A DNA stretch of 64,000 bases from Methylobacterium sp. PvR107 (GCF_017833295.1 NZ_JAFIBW010000001.1:5890001-5954000), one strand, 5' to 3'. Shown: positions 1-8,110, counted from the first letter of the stretch. Notes: generated from the sequence alone by a model not told the origin. Made by a program: numbers and translations.

Positions 1-198
1 GAACCTGATGAGGACAGTCTGCGCCGGCAGATACAAACACTACTGGCGGCCTCTCCTTCACGTGCCGAGCTTGAAACGAGCTACGCCGGTCGCATCCTCA
101 CCTGGCTCGCCTCCCCGGACATGCTGCTGGACACCAGCTACAGGGAGAGACCCAAGCGAAGGAAGAAGCGCTCCAAGGCGTCAACGTCGCGGTGTTGA
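1..198 (+). CDS. C-terminal end of an unrecognised protein (5' truncated by window edge)
   Basis: An open frame enters from the left edge and runs 65 codons to TGA at 196-198. The first part is a plausible helical segment (EPDEDSLRRQIQTLL) and the tail is strongly basic (RPKRRKKRSK), as in a nucleic-acid-binding tail. The frame is free of stops and looks protein-like, but with the N-terminus missing I cannot name a family. The overlapping longer frame on the same strand is Arg/Ser-rich and looks like a shadow. Confidence 0.4.
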   Translation, partial: EPDEDSLRRQIQTLLAASPSRAELETSYAGRILTWLASPDMLLDTSYRERPKRRKKRSKASTSRC

Positions 199-810
199 AC
201 CTCGGGACGAGAATATGGGTGCGGGCTTGTTGCGATTGCGCCGGCGAGGCAGCGCCGAAGCCAGGGGGAATAGGCCCCGGTGCTGCTCTTCCGGCGCTCG
301 CTGCGGCCATCCTGTCACAGCATGGTTAACCGCCCGTTGCCGGAACACTTTTCGTTCGCGGTTACCGGCAACGCGCACTGACACATGTCGGTGTTCTCGG
401 TCATCCACCCGACTATGTTCACGACTCGTTCCAAATCCTCGGTCAAGCTCGGAGGACAGGCCGTGGCGCGGCGCGGAGCTTACGTTCGGGCGGGAGCGGT
501 TCACTCGGCCGGCCGGGCTACCGCAGGTTGGTCAGACGCTCTCGACTGAAGTCTGCGGCGTAGGCTGAGCCCTTGCTCTCCGAAGTAAGACGGTCCCAAT
601 TGACTGTAAGTACTCTCTTTCACAGAAAGATAAAAATTGCTCTATTCTGTTTGCGCTACTGCAAACAATGTGTGCTCATTTTGAAAAGCGAACTGATAAT
701 CATAACCAGTAGCCACGATCGGTCTGGTGCACACACAATCTGGCCGCCGAGTTGCAAATTTTTAACGAATGGTTAAGCTTGGTACTTAAGTACTAATGAG
801 GGGGTGCATC
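199..810. other. Gene-poor gap with an AT-rich block
   Basis: No convincing gene. GC is high up to about 560, then a clearly AT-richer block at about 590-790 precedes the small gene at 811. The block probably holds its promoter and may be a transferred or junction segment. Frames crossing it have no coding character. Confidence 0.4.
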
Positions 811-981
811 ATGAAGCTGGACGACTCGCGCCACGAGGGTGTCCCGGCCGCTTTCCAGTCTCCTGTGATAGCTGCTCAGCCGCGGCAGCAGGATGAAACT
901 CATCAAGAGCAGATGCGGCGCCTACACAACGCCCGCGCGCGCCAGCGAGCCGCCCGGCAGCATCGCATCAGCCACACCTAA
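811..981 (+). CDS. Small hypothetical protein (56 aa)
   Basis: Starts at ATG 811 behind a GAGGGGG Shine-Dalgarno; an upstream in-frame ATG at 796 is less well placed. The product is hydrophilic, Gln/Arg/His-rich, with a helical basic C-terminal half (EQMRRLHNARARQRAARQH). No signal peptide or membrane segment. It is followed 20 nt later by another small gene with its own ribosome site, so the two probably form an operon driven from the AT-rich block upstream. Family not recognised. Confidence 0.5.
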   Translation: MKLDDSRHEGVPAAFQSPVIAAQPRQQDETHQEQMRRLHNARARQRAARQHRISHT

Positions 982-1001
982 CCGATCCGCAGGGAGGCTC
1001 T

Positions 1002-1133
1002 ATGGTCCGCATTCGCCCTACCGACGACGGCACCTACACCGTCTATCGCGATGCCGCTGTCGTGGTCAGCGGCCTCACGCGTGATCAAGCGTATGCCGTC
1101 GCGCAATCGATCGGCGCGAGCGTGGTCGAGTAG
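1002..1133 (+). CDS. Small hypothetical protein (43 aa)
   Basis: ATG 1002 follows GGGAGG at ideal spacing; TAG at 1131-1133. The product (begins MVRIRPTDDGTYTVYRDA) looks like a compact beta-hairpin plus helix (LTRDQAYAVAQSIGASVVE), a layout common in tiny conserved alphaproteobacterial proteins. It directly follows the 811 gene. No function can be assigned. Confidence 0.5.
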   Translation: MVRIRPTDDGTYTVYRDAAVVVSGLTRDQAYAVAQSIGASVVE

Positions 1134-1153
1134 ACACCACCTATCCGCGGTCT

Positions 1154-1189
1154 GCCCCGCCGCCCGATGTGATCACGGGCTGGCGGGGC
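1154..1189 (+). repeat. REP-like hairpin, copy 1
   Basis: A 36-bp unit with perfect outer arms GCCCCGCC/GGCGGGGC and inner arms GCCCG/CGGGC around an AT-richer loop. The same unit, with few changes, occurs at 5105-5139 and 24106-24141, both in reverse orientation. All three lie between small genes, as expected for repetitive extragenic palindromes. Confidence 0.6.
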
Positions 1190-1397
1190 TCGGTGCCGTT
1201 CTTCACGGCTGGGGCCAGCACGCAACGCGGCCCAAGAGACAGGATGGGGAGGGCGGTTAGCCGAGGCTCAACGGTCGCCTCTGCCCAGATCCCGGATCGG
1301 AATGACAGTCGGTAATGGCAGTCGGTCCAGCCCCAGATTGGACGGACTGGCACTCCCCATCGTTCTACATCCTGGCGGTTCGACCGGGAGCGGCAGC

Positions 1398-1766
1398 ATG
1401 GCGCTTGAGCCGCTGAGGGCCGGGGCGCTCAGCCTGGAGAAAGCGGCACAGACCGCCCTCGACGCGGCGGACCGCATTATTGCCGTGCTGGATCGTATGG
1501 GTGGCGATGCCGAGCACGAGGATGGCGGGGACGCTGAACCGTCCCTCGCTGCGCCCGAGAACGCCGCTGGCAGTCAGGTCACCTGGCTGCGTGGCAACGA
1601 CCAAGACCGCGAGATCGAGGCTCCCGAGATCGTGCTGCCGGAAGTAGCGGTGCAGCCGCCAGCCGAAGCGACTGTGATCGAGATCGAGCCACTGCGCTGG
1701 GGCGGAGGAGGCAACGTCATCGCCGCTGCCGGTACAGCGCTCATCAACCTGCTGGAGCGGGCGTAG
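1398..1766 (+). CDS. Conserved hypothetical protein (122 aa), intact member of a local paralogue pair
   Basis: I chose ATG 1398 because GGGAGCGG sits just upstream; the frame is open back to 1302. A helical N-terminus (about 1-40, AADRIIAVLDRMGGD) is followed by an acidic linker and the pattern GNDQDRE-EAPE--LPEVA. It ends in a Gly-rich segment (RWGGGGNVIAAAGTALINLL). The C-terminal 100 residues align throughout with the decayed copy at 2298-2607 (IIAVLDR, GNDQDRE, LPEVA, RWGG, GN-V-A-G-AL), so it is a real gene family. No catalytic motif. Role unknown. Confidence 0.6.
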   Translation: MALEPLRAGALSLEKAAQTALDAADRIIAVLDRMGGDAEHEDGGDAEPSLAAPENAAGSQVTWLRGNDQDREIEAPEIVLPEVAVQPPAEATVIEIEPLRWGGGGNVIAAAGTALINLLERA

Positions 1767-1799
1767 GAGCGCCAGTGCTGGCGCTCCAGACGTGGGCGC

Positions 1800-2189
1800 T
1801 CAGTCGTTCGGAATGCAGCGGCCCCAAGAGTTGCTGTAGTGGAAGCCGTAGTCACAGCCGCTGCCCACGTAGACGACCGTGCGGGATCCCCAACCGTAGC
1901 CGCCGTAGCCTCCGCCGAAATGACGGCCGCCGAACCCGCCACCTCCGAAGCCTCCGCCACCATGGTGGCCACCACCAAAGCTGCCACCTCCAAAGCTCCC
2001 GCCGCCACCGGGATGTCCCCCGCCAAGGCCGCCGCCTGGATGACCGCCCCCGAAGCCTCCGCCGCCGAAATGGCCGCCCCCTCCGCCGAAGTGGCCGCCG
2101 AAGGCCGACGCCTCGGTGGCCGCAAGTATGCCGACCGGAACCGCGATGGCAGCGGCAGCGAGCACGGACTTGAATGTCTTGCTAATCAT
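1800..2189 (-). CDS. Secreted glycine/histidine-rich protein (129 aa)
   Basis: Starts at ATG 2189 behind GGAGAG. Residues 1-32 are a typical Sec signal peptide (MISKTFKSVLAAAAIAVPVG...ATEASA). Residues 33-100 are tandem GGGFGGGHPGG/HFGGGG-type repeats. The end (SGCDYGFHYSNSWGRCIPND) has two Cys that could form a disulfide. Such proteins are frequent in Methylobacterium, and His-rich glycine repeats suggest metal or wall association, but that is inference. Several long frames on the other strand here are only GC-skew shadows. Confidence 0.7.
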   Translation of the reverse strand: MISKTFKSVLAAAAIAVPVGILAATEASAFGGHFGGGGGHFGGGGFGGGHPGGGLGGGHPGGGGSFGGGSFGGGHHGGGGFGGGGFGGRHFGGGYGGYGWGSRTVVYVGSGCDYGFHYSNSWGRCIPND

Positions 2190-2297
2190 GACGCTCTCCA
2201 ATGTATCGCCTAGCGGCCTGTCCGCTTCGGTGATTGAAGACTGCATGATCGATATGAATACTGATGTGCTGGGACGCACGCGTAAATAGAACGCTAA

Positions 2298-2607
2298 GCT
2301 TAGCCGTTCGTCGGCCTTCGCGGACTGAATTATCGCGGTTCTTGATCGCCTCGACGGGGATCCCGACCTTGAGGACAGCGCAGACGCTGAGCCCTGGCTG
2401 GCTGCCCTCGAGAACCAGACCGGCAGTCATGTGGTGTGGATGCATGGGAACGATCAGGACCGAGAGGCCGAAGCGCCCGAGAATGCTTTGCCGGAAGTGG
2501 CGGCCGAGGCGTTCGTGATCCAAGTGTCGCCTTTTCGGTGGGGCGGCCGCGGGAACATCGTGACGGCTGTCGGCATAGCGCTTCTCGACCTCGCCAAGGT
2601 GCGCTGA
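2298..2607 (+). pseudogene. Degenerate paralogue of the 1398-1766 gene
   Basis: The frame ending at TGA 2605-2607 carries the same pattern as the 1398 protein (IIAVLDRLDGD, DAEPWLAALEN, GNDQDREAEAPENALPEVA, FRWGGRGNIV), but TGA at 2326-2328 interrupts it just before IIAVLD. No good start follows. The N-terminal third is missing or unrecognisable. The stop overlaps the ATG of the next gene (TGATG), preserving the old operon junction. Confidence 0.6.
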
Positions 2608-2954
2608 TGCCGACCACGCTCCCTAGCCGCTCCAAAACTGCCGCAATCCCTCAGCGCCGATCCTGGCCCGACACAGCTCGGTTCCTGATCCTGCTGTTGA
2701 GGGTGCGGGGGCTCAACCGCCAGCTAGCTGGTGCACGCCGACGCGTTGCGCGTCAGGGACTCGATGTTGCTGGTGTTGCTCTGGTTGTCATTGCCCGCCG
2801 CTGGCTAGAAACCCACGAGGCCATCCATGCCTTGCTTGGAACGCCGGAGCCGCCGGAGGTCGCGAAGGTACGGGCGACGCTGCGTCCGTTGGATGAGATC
2901 GAGAGGCGCGCCGCACTCGCTCCACCTCCGCTGGTTCAACCTTCGCGCCGTTAA
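2607..2954 (+). CDS. Hypothetical protein (115 aa)
   Basis: ATG 2607 overlaps the stop of the upstream pseudogene, a translational-coupling arrangement. The product is basic and helical: RFLILLLRVRGLNRQLAGARRRVARQGLDVAGVALVVIARRWLETHEAIHALL, then a Pro/Leu-rich end. There may be one amphipathic or weakly hydrophobic helix at about 50-62, but no clear transmembrane span. Family not recognised. Loss of the upstream partner may have left it without purpose. Confidence 0.5.
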   Translation: MPTTLPSRSKTAAIPQRRSWPDTARFLILLLRVRGLNRQLAGARRRVARQGLDVAGVALVVIARRWLETHEAIHALLGTPEPPEVAKVRATLRPLDEIERRAALAPPPLVQPSRR

Positions 2955-3526
2955 ACCGGATCCCCCTATGTGCTGGAGCCGACGATCTGGATCGCGCGAG
3001 AGCCTTAGCGCCTCGCCCGGCCATGACTCGCGATCCACGCCGCGATCGGCGCCAGCATCCTCGTAGTCGCCGCCCCAATCGGTCAGGCGCTGCCCAGGCT
3101 GCCCGTAGGCCTTGTCCTTCTGGAGCGGCGGCCGACCAAGCCGCTCGCGCAACACATCCCGCAAGCGATCCAGTAGCTCCATAGCGGACCTCAACGTTGA
3201 CTTAACCGTGTCCCCCGGCCGACATGCTCCGGGACAATGCGGTCGCGCTCAGGCGTAAGCGTAGCCTTGGCTGGCATCCAGCAGAACCGTCGAAGAGCTG
3301 CCGAGAGCTCAGCGGTTGACCTCGACCGATCAGACCGTTCGAGAATTCGCGCGGGCCGTAGGACAGGCGGAGCTATGCGGTGACGTTCTGCAACCGGACG
3401 GTAAAGCGAACGCTGCGACGAGCAGATCACATAGCTTCGCCGTTGCTCGGTGGCCGCGTCTAAAACTTCACCTATGTGGACCGCTGCCGCACGGGGCATT
3501 CCCTTTCACGGCGCAGAGGATGCAGC
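2955..3526. other. Gap without a confident gene
   Basis: On the minus strand a frame from ATG 3182 (MELLDRLRDVLRERLGRPPLQKDKAYGQPG) looks protein-like for about 45 residues, then loses coding character and runs antisense over the 2607 gene. It may be a small protein frameshifted near 3070. The rest up to the CHASE3 gene holds nothing I recognise. Confidence 0.3.
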
Positions 3527-4267
3527 TTGAAAAGTCGGCTCGTTCAACGCTTCGCCGGATCTCGCGAGACTGTCGCGACTGTCGTCGGTTTCGTTCTGCT
3601 CGTTCTCGCCGGTTTGGCTGCGGCAGCCGTAGCTTTGGCCAGCGCAAACGCGGAAGCATGGTCTGCTCATTCTGCTGTAGTGCGGCAAGTGGAGGCGCGG
3701 CTATTCCGGCTCATTCAAGAGGCGGAGACCGGCCAGCGCGGCTTCCTGCTCACCGGCGACCTGACTTACCTCGATCCATTCACGACCGCTCGCCGCGAGT
3801 TGCCGGCCGCCGAGGCTGAACTGCGGTATCTCACGGGCGACAACGCAGAGCAGCAAGCCCGGCTGGATCAGCTCCGACCCATTATCGCTGAGAAAGTCGC
3901 CGAACTCGCACGGACGACCGAGCGCATGCAGGCAGGGGACCAAGCGGGAGCGCTCGCCATCGTGCGTACCAACACCGGACGCGACCTGATGAGGCGTATT
4001 CGGGCGACCGTCACCGAGTTCGATCGAGCAGAGGTGGAACTCCAGGCCACACGCGGCGAACGAGCCGCGTTCCGTCGGTCGATCCTAGCTGCAGTTATCA
4101 TCATCGCCCTGTTTCTGGCTGCTGCCCTCGCTTGGCTGGTCGTTAGGACCGACCAACATCGCACCCGCGAACTCCGATCCGCGAACGATGCGCTTCGCCA
4201 TGAGAGCACGCGGCGCGAGCGAGCAGAGGGACAGCTGCGGGCTGACGTTCCTGCCGACAAGGCGTAG
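3527..4267 (+). CDS. Stand-alone CHASE3-domain membrane sensor protein (output domain missing)
   Basis: Start taken as TTG 3527 (GAGG upstream); an ATG at 3476 adds 17 residues. Order: short cytoplasmic N-terminus, membrane helix (about 15-38, VATVVGFVLLVLAGLAAAAV), extracytoplasmic CHASE3 domain (about 45-190), then a second membrane helix (about 195-220). The CHASE3 block carries the signature EAETGQRGFLLTGD followed by YLDPF. The cytoplasmic tail ends RRERAEGQLRADVPADKA. In the family the REAAE-QLRQ stretch normally leads straight into a histidine-kinase domain, so this protein stops where the kinase should begin. It is either a truncated relic or a signalling anchor without output. Confidence 0.7.
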   Translation: MKSRLVQRFAGSRETVATVVGFVLLVLAGLAAAAVALASANAEAWSAHSAVVRQVEARLFRLIQEAETGQRGFLLTGDLTYLDPFTTARRELPAAEAELRYLTGDNAEQQARLDQLRPIIAEKVAELARTTERMQAGDQAGALAIVRTNTGRDLMRRIRATVTEFDRAEVELQATRGERAAFRRSILAAVIIIALFLAAALAWLVVRTDQHRTRELRSANDALRHESTRRERAEGQLRADVPADKA

Positions 4268-4300
4268 GATGGCGCCTTCAATCAGCAAGGGAGCGGAACC

Positions 4301-4429
4301 ATGGGCTTGCTCGCTTTCATCCTGATCGGTGGGCCATGGGTGGCAGCAACGGCATGGCTGTGGCACCACGCAGGTGGGGTTGAGGCATGGCGGCGGGCTG
4401 TTCACGGCGAGACACGCAGCAGCCGCTAA
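4301..4429 (+). CDS. Single-span small membrane protein (42 aa)
   Basis: ATG 4301 sits behind GGAGCGG; TAA at 4427-4429. Residues 2-24 (GLLAFILIGGPWVAATAWLW) form one hydrophobic span, followed by a short charged tail. It lies 33 nt after the CHASE3 gene on the same strand and could be co-transcribed. Unrecognised. Confidence 0.45.
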   Translation: MGLLAFILIGGPWVAATAWLWHHAGGVEAWRRAVHGETRSSR

Positions 4430-4618
4430 CCGAGCGAGCAGATGTCTGCGTCGATCATCCCGGTGCGCCCGAGAGGTGGTCGCTCCGCGCTCACTAATCT
4501 CGACGAGTTCGCCGCCGAGCTGCTCGCCGACGGTCGAGCGGCAAACCTGTGCTTAGCGCGGATCAATCTGCGCCTGACGAAGGTCCAGGCACAGTGTGCT
4601 GAGCTGGCGGCGGTGATT

Positions 4619-4992
4619 ATGAAACGCCTTGCATTCGCCTCGACCGCGCTCCTTGCCGCGCTTGCCTTCTTGCCGACCGGCGCTGATGCGCGCGGCTTCG
4701 GCGGCGGTGGCTTTCATGGAGGTGGTTTCCACGGCGGAGACTTTGGTGGCTTCCGTGGCGGTGGGTTCCGCGGCGCCGGCTTCCGGGGTGGGTACGGCGG
4801 CTTCCGCGGCGGCTATGGCCGCACGGATGCGGCTACGGCGGTCTTGGCCTAGGGGTCGGCTTGGCCACGGGTGCAGCCCTCGGATACGGGCTGGCTGGCG
4901 CCTACGGCGGTCCCTACGGCTACGGCGGCTGCGGCCCCTACGGGTATGGTGGCTATTACGGTGGCTGCGGCGACTACGGCTACGGCTGCTGA
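4619..4992 (+). pseudogene. Frameshifted secreted glycine-rich protein
   Basis: ATG 4619 opens a signal peptide (MKRLAFASTALLAALAFLPTGADA) followed by GGGFHGG/GGFRGG repeats, then the frame ends at TAG 4850-4852. The adjacent frame continues the same protein to TGA 4990-4992 (GYGGLGLGVGLATGAALGYG, then GY/GC repeats), a C-terminus typical of this family. One indel near 4820-4835 separates the halves. It is either a pseudogene or a sequencing error in a repeat. Upstream in-frame codons from 4442 look like a separate short remnant. Confidence 0.6.
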
Positions 4993-5104
4993 GACCGGCA
5001 CGCTGATGCCTCGGCCGCGCGTGGTCATCCGGCGCGCGGCGCCGTACATCTGCACGTAATTCGGCTGCCGCATACTATCGGGATGCCGGTGAGATAGATG
5101 GCCT

Positions 5105-5139
5105 CCCTGCCAGCCCATGATCGGATCGGGCGGCGGAGC
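5105..5139 (-). repeat. REP-like hairpin, copy 2 (diverged)
   Basis: Read on the minus strand it matches the 1154-1189 unit (GCTCCGCCGCCCGAT...ATGGGCTGGCAGGG). The inner GCCCG/GGGC pairing is kept and the outer arms have mismatches. It lies between a frameshifted Gly-rich gene and the 5217 gene. Confidence 0.5.
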
Positions 5140-5216
5140 AGAGCCGGCCACGTCCGTCTCACGGTTGCCGCGCCGTACTTGCGGCCGAGATCCCCAGGCA
5201 AGCCTGGGAGCGTATC

Positions 5217-5486
5217 ATGCTGCTGAACATCGATCCGCTGATCGCGGTGGGCGTTGTGGCCGCCACTGCCGTCACCGACGCGGCCTATGTCTTCTTCAAC
5301 GCCGCCGTGGCCGCCCGCCGGCGCATCCCGGCCGCGAACTGGTCGGCGTGCTGGTACCTGCTGTCCGCGTTCGCCGTCATCAGCTACACAGAGAACGCCG
5401 TGTACGTCGTATTCGCGGCCTTGGGGTCGTGGCTGGGGGCTTTCGCCTCCGTCACGTGGCTGGTTCGCCCTGCGCCACCGCGTTAA
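5217..5486 (+). CDS. Small multi-span membrane protein (89 aa)
   Basis: ATG 5217 follows GGGAG. Three hydrophobic stretches: about 5-30 (PLIAVGVVAATAVTDAAYVFF), 42-60 (WSACWYLLSAFAVISYT) and 62-82 (AVYVVFAALGSWLGAFASV). The WYLLSAFAVISYT...VYV-FAA-GSW-GA pattern is one I associate with a conserved Rhizobiales membrane protein of unknown function. Intact and probably expressed. Confidence 0.65.
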   Translation: MLLNIDPLIAVGVVAATAVTDAAYVFFNAAVAARRRIPAANWSACWYLLSAFAVISYTENAVYVVFAALGSWLGAFASVTWLVRPAPPR

Positions 5487-5612
5487 TGCCATCGCGCGGC
5501 TGGCTGTGTCGCGTTGCCGATAGCGACGCTGATGATGCCGATTGGTCGGTAACAGACGGATCGATTAATTTTGCATTCAATGCGAATGCTATATTGATCG
5601 GCGAAATAAGAT

Positions 5613-5912
5613 ATGAGAACAATCTTTCAGTTCGCGGACGGGCGTATTTTTCCGTCCAGGATTGATTTCATGCAGATTATAATCTCAGCCGGCCCGCGGC
5701 AGCGCGGGCTGCTTACTCATCGTCGTGCTGTGGCCATCGCCAACATCCAGTGGTTCCGCGCCATGGCACGGCGTGCCCTGCGCGATGGAGCCCCAAGGTC
5801 AGAACTGCGCGCGGCAAACGCCCGGGCAGCAGCTCGCATCGTGCTAAGTCAGGCGAGACGAGATACCCTGGCCAATAGGGCGGCGACAGACGCCTTGACG
5901 GTTGGCGGGTAG
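5613..5912 (+). CDS. Hypothetical basic protein (99 aa)
   Basis: Begins in an AT-richer patch (5560-5690) and ends at TAG 5910-5912. ATG 5613 has no strong ribosome site; ATG 5670 (MQIIISAGPRQRG) is the alternative. The main body is helical and Ala/Arg-rich (IQWFRAMARRALRDGAPRSELRAANARAAARIVLSQARRD). No family recognised. Base composition is partly ordinary GC-skew, so the call is tentative. Confidence 0.4.
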   Translation: MRTIFQFADGRIFPSRIDFMQIIISAGPRQRGLLTHRRAVAIANIQWFRAMARRALRDGAPRSELRAANARAAARIVLSQARRDTLANRAATDALTVGG

Positions 5913-5998
5913 CTGATCGGGCTCGCGCTGTGCTGCCTGCCGATCCGTGCCGTGTCCATCGTGTGGACCGTGCGCCAGCGCGTGAACCGGCCGGCGTC

Positions 5999-6163
5999 CT
6001 ACGCCCGGCCGAAGTGCCGCACGGCAACGGGTTCTTCCCAGGTCAGCTGGATCCCCGTGGGCTGGGATTTGAGCGACCGCCGCACGAGCAAGGCAAGGCC
6101 AACTAACGCGGCCGATCCGGAAAAGGCCACGACCGCGCACCACCAGAATACGACGTCGAGCAT
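5999..6163 (-). CDS. Single-span small membrane protein (54 aa)
   Basis: ATG 6163 on the minus strand. Residues 3-26 (DVVFWWCAVVAFSGSAALVGLALLV) are a clear membrane span with positive charges after it (RRSLK), then a short soluble tail. No partner gene is obvious. The strand and short length make it moderately secure. Confidence 0.45.
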   Translation of the reverse strand: MLDVVFWWCAVVAFSGSAALVGLALLVRRSLKSQPTGIQLTWEEPVAVRHFGRA

Positions 6164-6251
6164 GGCCGAACAGGGGCTCCGATTGCATGCCGATGCTTGG
6201 AGCCGCATGGTAAATGCGCCGTTAAGGCGCCGCTCAGCTCTCGATCCCGAT

Positions 6252-6647
6252 CTAAAGGGTCGTGCCCCGTGCTGTCAGAACAGCCCGCAGGGCTTCGGCG
6301 AGCCCCTCGGGCGCGAACGGCTTGCGCAGGAAGCGTGCGCCCATGGGCATCTGCTCTTCGCCTGGCCACTCCACTCCCGATACGACCAGGATCGCGACCT
6401 CGGGCCAGCGCGCCGCGACAGCCTTGGCCAGGGTGAAGCCGCTCAGTGGCTCGCCGGCGAGGTCGACGTCGGCGACCATGGCAACGAGTTCGGGACGAGC
6501 CGCCAGGTGAGCCTGAGCCGCGTCGATGGTCGACGCCTCGGCTACCTCAAAGCCAGCCTCTCGCAGAGCCGCGGAGGCGTCCATGAGCTGCAAGGGATCG
6601 TCCTCGACCAGCAGCACGGCAAGCCGCGGCGTGAACGCGTCGGACAT
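6252..6647 (-). CDS. Single-domain response regulator (CheY-like receiver)
   Basis: Starts at ATG 6647 behind GGAGAAGGGA. The whole 131-residue protein is a receiver domain: acidic pair in LLVEDDPLQL, phospho-acceptor Asp in MVADVDLAG, Ser in LVVSG, and conserved Lys in FLRKPF. There is no output domain, so it would pass a phosphate or act by protein contact with a separate kinase. Stand-alone receivers of this kind accompany HWE-type kinases in Methylobacterium. The kinase-less CHASE3 protein lies 2 kb away, but no kinase is nearby. Confidence 0.85.
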   Translation of the reverse strand: MSDAFTPRLAVLLVEDDPLQLMDASAALREAGFEVAEASTIDAAQAHLAARPELVAMVADVDLAGEPLSGFTLAKAVAARWPEVAILVVSGVEWPGEEQMPMGARFLRKPFAPEGLAEALRAVLTARGTTL

Positions 6648-6796
6648 CCGTCCCTTCTCCTCACTAACGCCTTTCAACGCGGAAGGCGCCGATTGCGCCC
6701 CACGCTGGAGGCCGGGACGAGGCTGAACCTGTTGCCGGCATGAACCACGTCGCACGGCAGCTCACCAGGGCCCGCGTTCAGGCCCACGTGCCTCAC

Positions 6797-7063
6797 CTAA
6801 TCTTCGCGGTGCGCAAGTCGCTCCTCAAGGTGCGTGGCCGCATCGGCGTACAGTTCAAAGCGTCGTAGCAGTACGGCCCGCTTTTCCGGCTTCTTCGTCC
6901 CCTCGATCTTCGCCTTGGCCTTATCGGCGTGATGGCGCATTTTCTTGGCCAGCTTCTCGAACGCCTTATCGATCTTGGCGCTGACCTCGTTCCCTTCCGC
7001 TTTCGCCGCGTCCGTGCCGCCCTGCACAAGCGAGGGGAACGTGCTCTTGGTGTCCTTGGCCAC
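6797..7063 (-). CDS. Small charged helical protein (88 aa)
   Basis: GTG 7063 follows GGGGTGAG. The protein is rich in Lys/Ala/Glu (KAEGNEVSAKIDKAFEKLAKKMRHHADKAKAKIEGTKKPEKRAVLLRRFELYADAATHLEERL). It is predicted to be mostly coiled coil and resembles small histone- or phasin-like proteins in composition only. Function unknown. Confidence 0.55.
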   Translation of the reverse strand: MAKDTKSTFPSLVQGGTDAAKAEGNEVSAKIDKAFEKLAKKMRHHADKAKAKIEGTKKPEKRAVLLRRFELYADAATHLEERLAHRED

Positions 7064-7216
7064 GGCTCACCCCTGGTCGGCTTGATCCATGTCGGGAACG
7101 AACGAGGCAGTCTAGCGATCCACGATGACAAGGCGATCGCGGTTGCGGTCTGCCCCATCCGGATTGCGCAGGCCGCCCTGGCGCACCTCGCACGGCAGCT
7201 CGGCAAAGCCGGCCTG

Positions 7217-7462
7217 CTACGCGATCCCTTTGCGCCTTGCCTTGCCGCGGTCGGTTCGCTCGGATGGCGAGCTGGTGCGAAGCTCGTGGCGCGCCTGCTC
7301 AAGGTACTCCTGGCGCTCAAGCTCCGTCAGGCAGGCGACGTTGTGGCCCTGGCGAGCCTCCCGATCAGTGAAGCCGGCGTCCCAGGCGCGGTCGTCGTGG
7401 TTCTTCGCGATGAAGGTGCGCTTGGCACGCGCCAGCACGTCCTCTTCGGTCGGCTCGCCCAT
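7217..7462 (-). CDS. Conserved hypothetical (81 aa), copy 1 of a duplicated gene
   Basis: ATG 7462. The product (begins MGEPTEEDVLARAKRTFIAK) is almost identical to the protein at 25104-25349. The few substitutions are conservative (E/D, D/E, Q/E), so both copies seem to be under selection. It is charged and helical with a basic end (SERTDRGKARRKGIA). Homology at DNA level extends a little into the upstream leader (…CTGTAG-CTTCC). Unknown function. Confidence 0.65.
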   Translation of the reverse strand: MGEPTEEDVLARAKRTFIAKNHDDRAWDAGFTDREARQGHNVACLTELERQEYLEQARHELRTSSPSERTDRGKARRKGIA

Positions 7463-7542
7463 GGCTCAGTCCCCCCCCCAGCAGGAAGTCTACAGGAGTG
7501 GACCTCAGTGGGCGAGCGCAGCTGGATCGCGGTCTTGAGGCG

Positions 7543-7719
7543 CTAGCCCCGGATCTCCTCGACCGCGAGGCCGCCGGCTCGCAGGTGATCCGGGATGTCG
7601 GAGTGGTCGTAGTACCCGGCCTCATGGGCCATAGCATCCAAGGCGCCGAACGGATCCATCGCCGAGCCGGTCCAGAGGATTGTCCCGGTGACGCGCTGCC
7701 GGACCTGATAAACCTTCAT
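7543..7719 (-). CDS. Small conserved-looking protein (58 aa)
   Basis: ATG 7719 with AAGGAG about 8 nt upstream; TAG at 7545-7543. Product starts MKVYQVRQRVTGTILWTGSA and continues with MDPFGALDAMAHEAGYYDHS and a C-terminal EEIRG. It has a mixed beta/helix character and no membrane segment. The good ribosome site and lack of a competing frame make it credible. It lies between the split phage-type gene and the 81-aa gene. Confidence 0.55.
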   Translation of the reverse strand: MKVYQVRQRVTGTILWTGSAMDPFGALDAMAHEAGYYDHSDIPDHLRAGGLAVEEIRG

Positions 7720-7800
7720 CACGGCGACTCCTTGGTCTGACCGTCAATCATCAACACAGGACTGGAGCACGTCCCATTGCCAGTCTGTATAGGTCGCGTT

Positions 7801-8110
7801 TTAGCCGCATGGAGTGAGAAAGATCACCTCCGCGTCGCGCAACCGCCGGGTTTCGTGGATCGCCTTGCGGGTCAGGCCAAGGTCGGCTGCAGTTGCCGGC
7901 CGAACATCGTTACTTGGCGGAACGATGTCAGTGCGCACCGACCCGGATGCGACCTCGCCCCGCTGCTGCGCCGCGTCGGACCCATCCGCCAGCCGGCGCT
8001 CGGCCTGGGCCTCGATCTCCGCGGCGTCGGCCTGGGCCCGGTGGGCGGCCACACTGGCACCTGCGACAGCACCGCTTCCAACTGCTGATGCGCCCCCGGT
8101 GTTCGCGACC
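7801..8110 (-). pseudogene. N-terminal part of a phage-type RAERRL / LTRKAIHE protein, truncated at 7828
   Basis: The minus frame carries AAEIEAQAERRLADGSDAAQQRGEV, then TAADLGLTRKAIHETRRLRDAE. This is the hallmark of a phage- or island-associated alphaproteobacterial protein in which RDAE is normally followed by ADPGVVRR. Here RDAE (codon end 7828) runs into VIFLTPCG and stops. The missing continuation (PADPGVVRRTLDARLAQGQEPTKAAVRR) sits at 25376-25492. The start is not evident and the N-terminus seems degraded. See the finding on the circular arrangement. Confidence 0.55.

Noticed and set aside
8..568. 186-codon plus-strand frame at the left edge
   Set aside because: Arg/Ser/Pro/Cys-rich, no ribosome site, overlaps a better frame at 1-198.
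573..776. 67-codon frame in the AT-rich block
   Set aside because: No ribosome site, Cys/Ile-rich artefact of AT-rich DNA.
2805..3182. Minus-strand frame starting MELLDRLRDVLRERLGRPP
   Set aside because: First 45 residues look real but the rest runs antisense to the 2607 gene and loses character; mentioned in the gap entry only.
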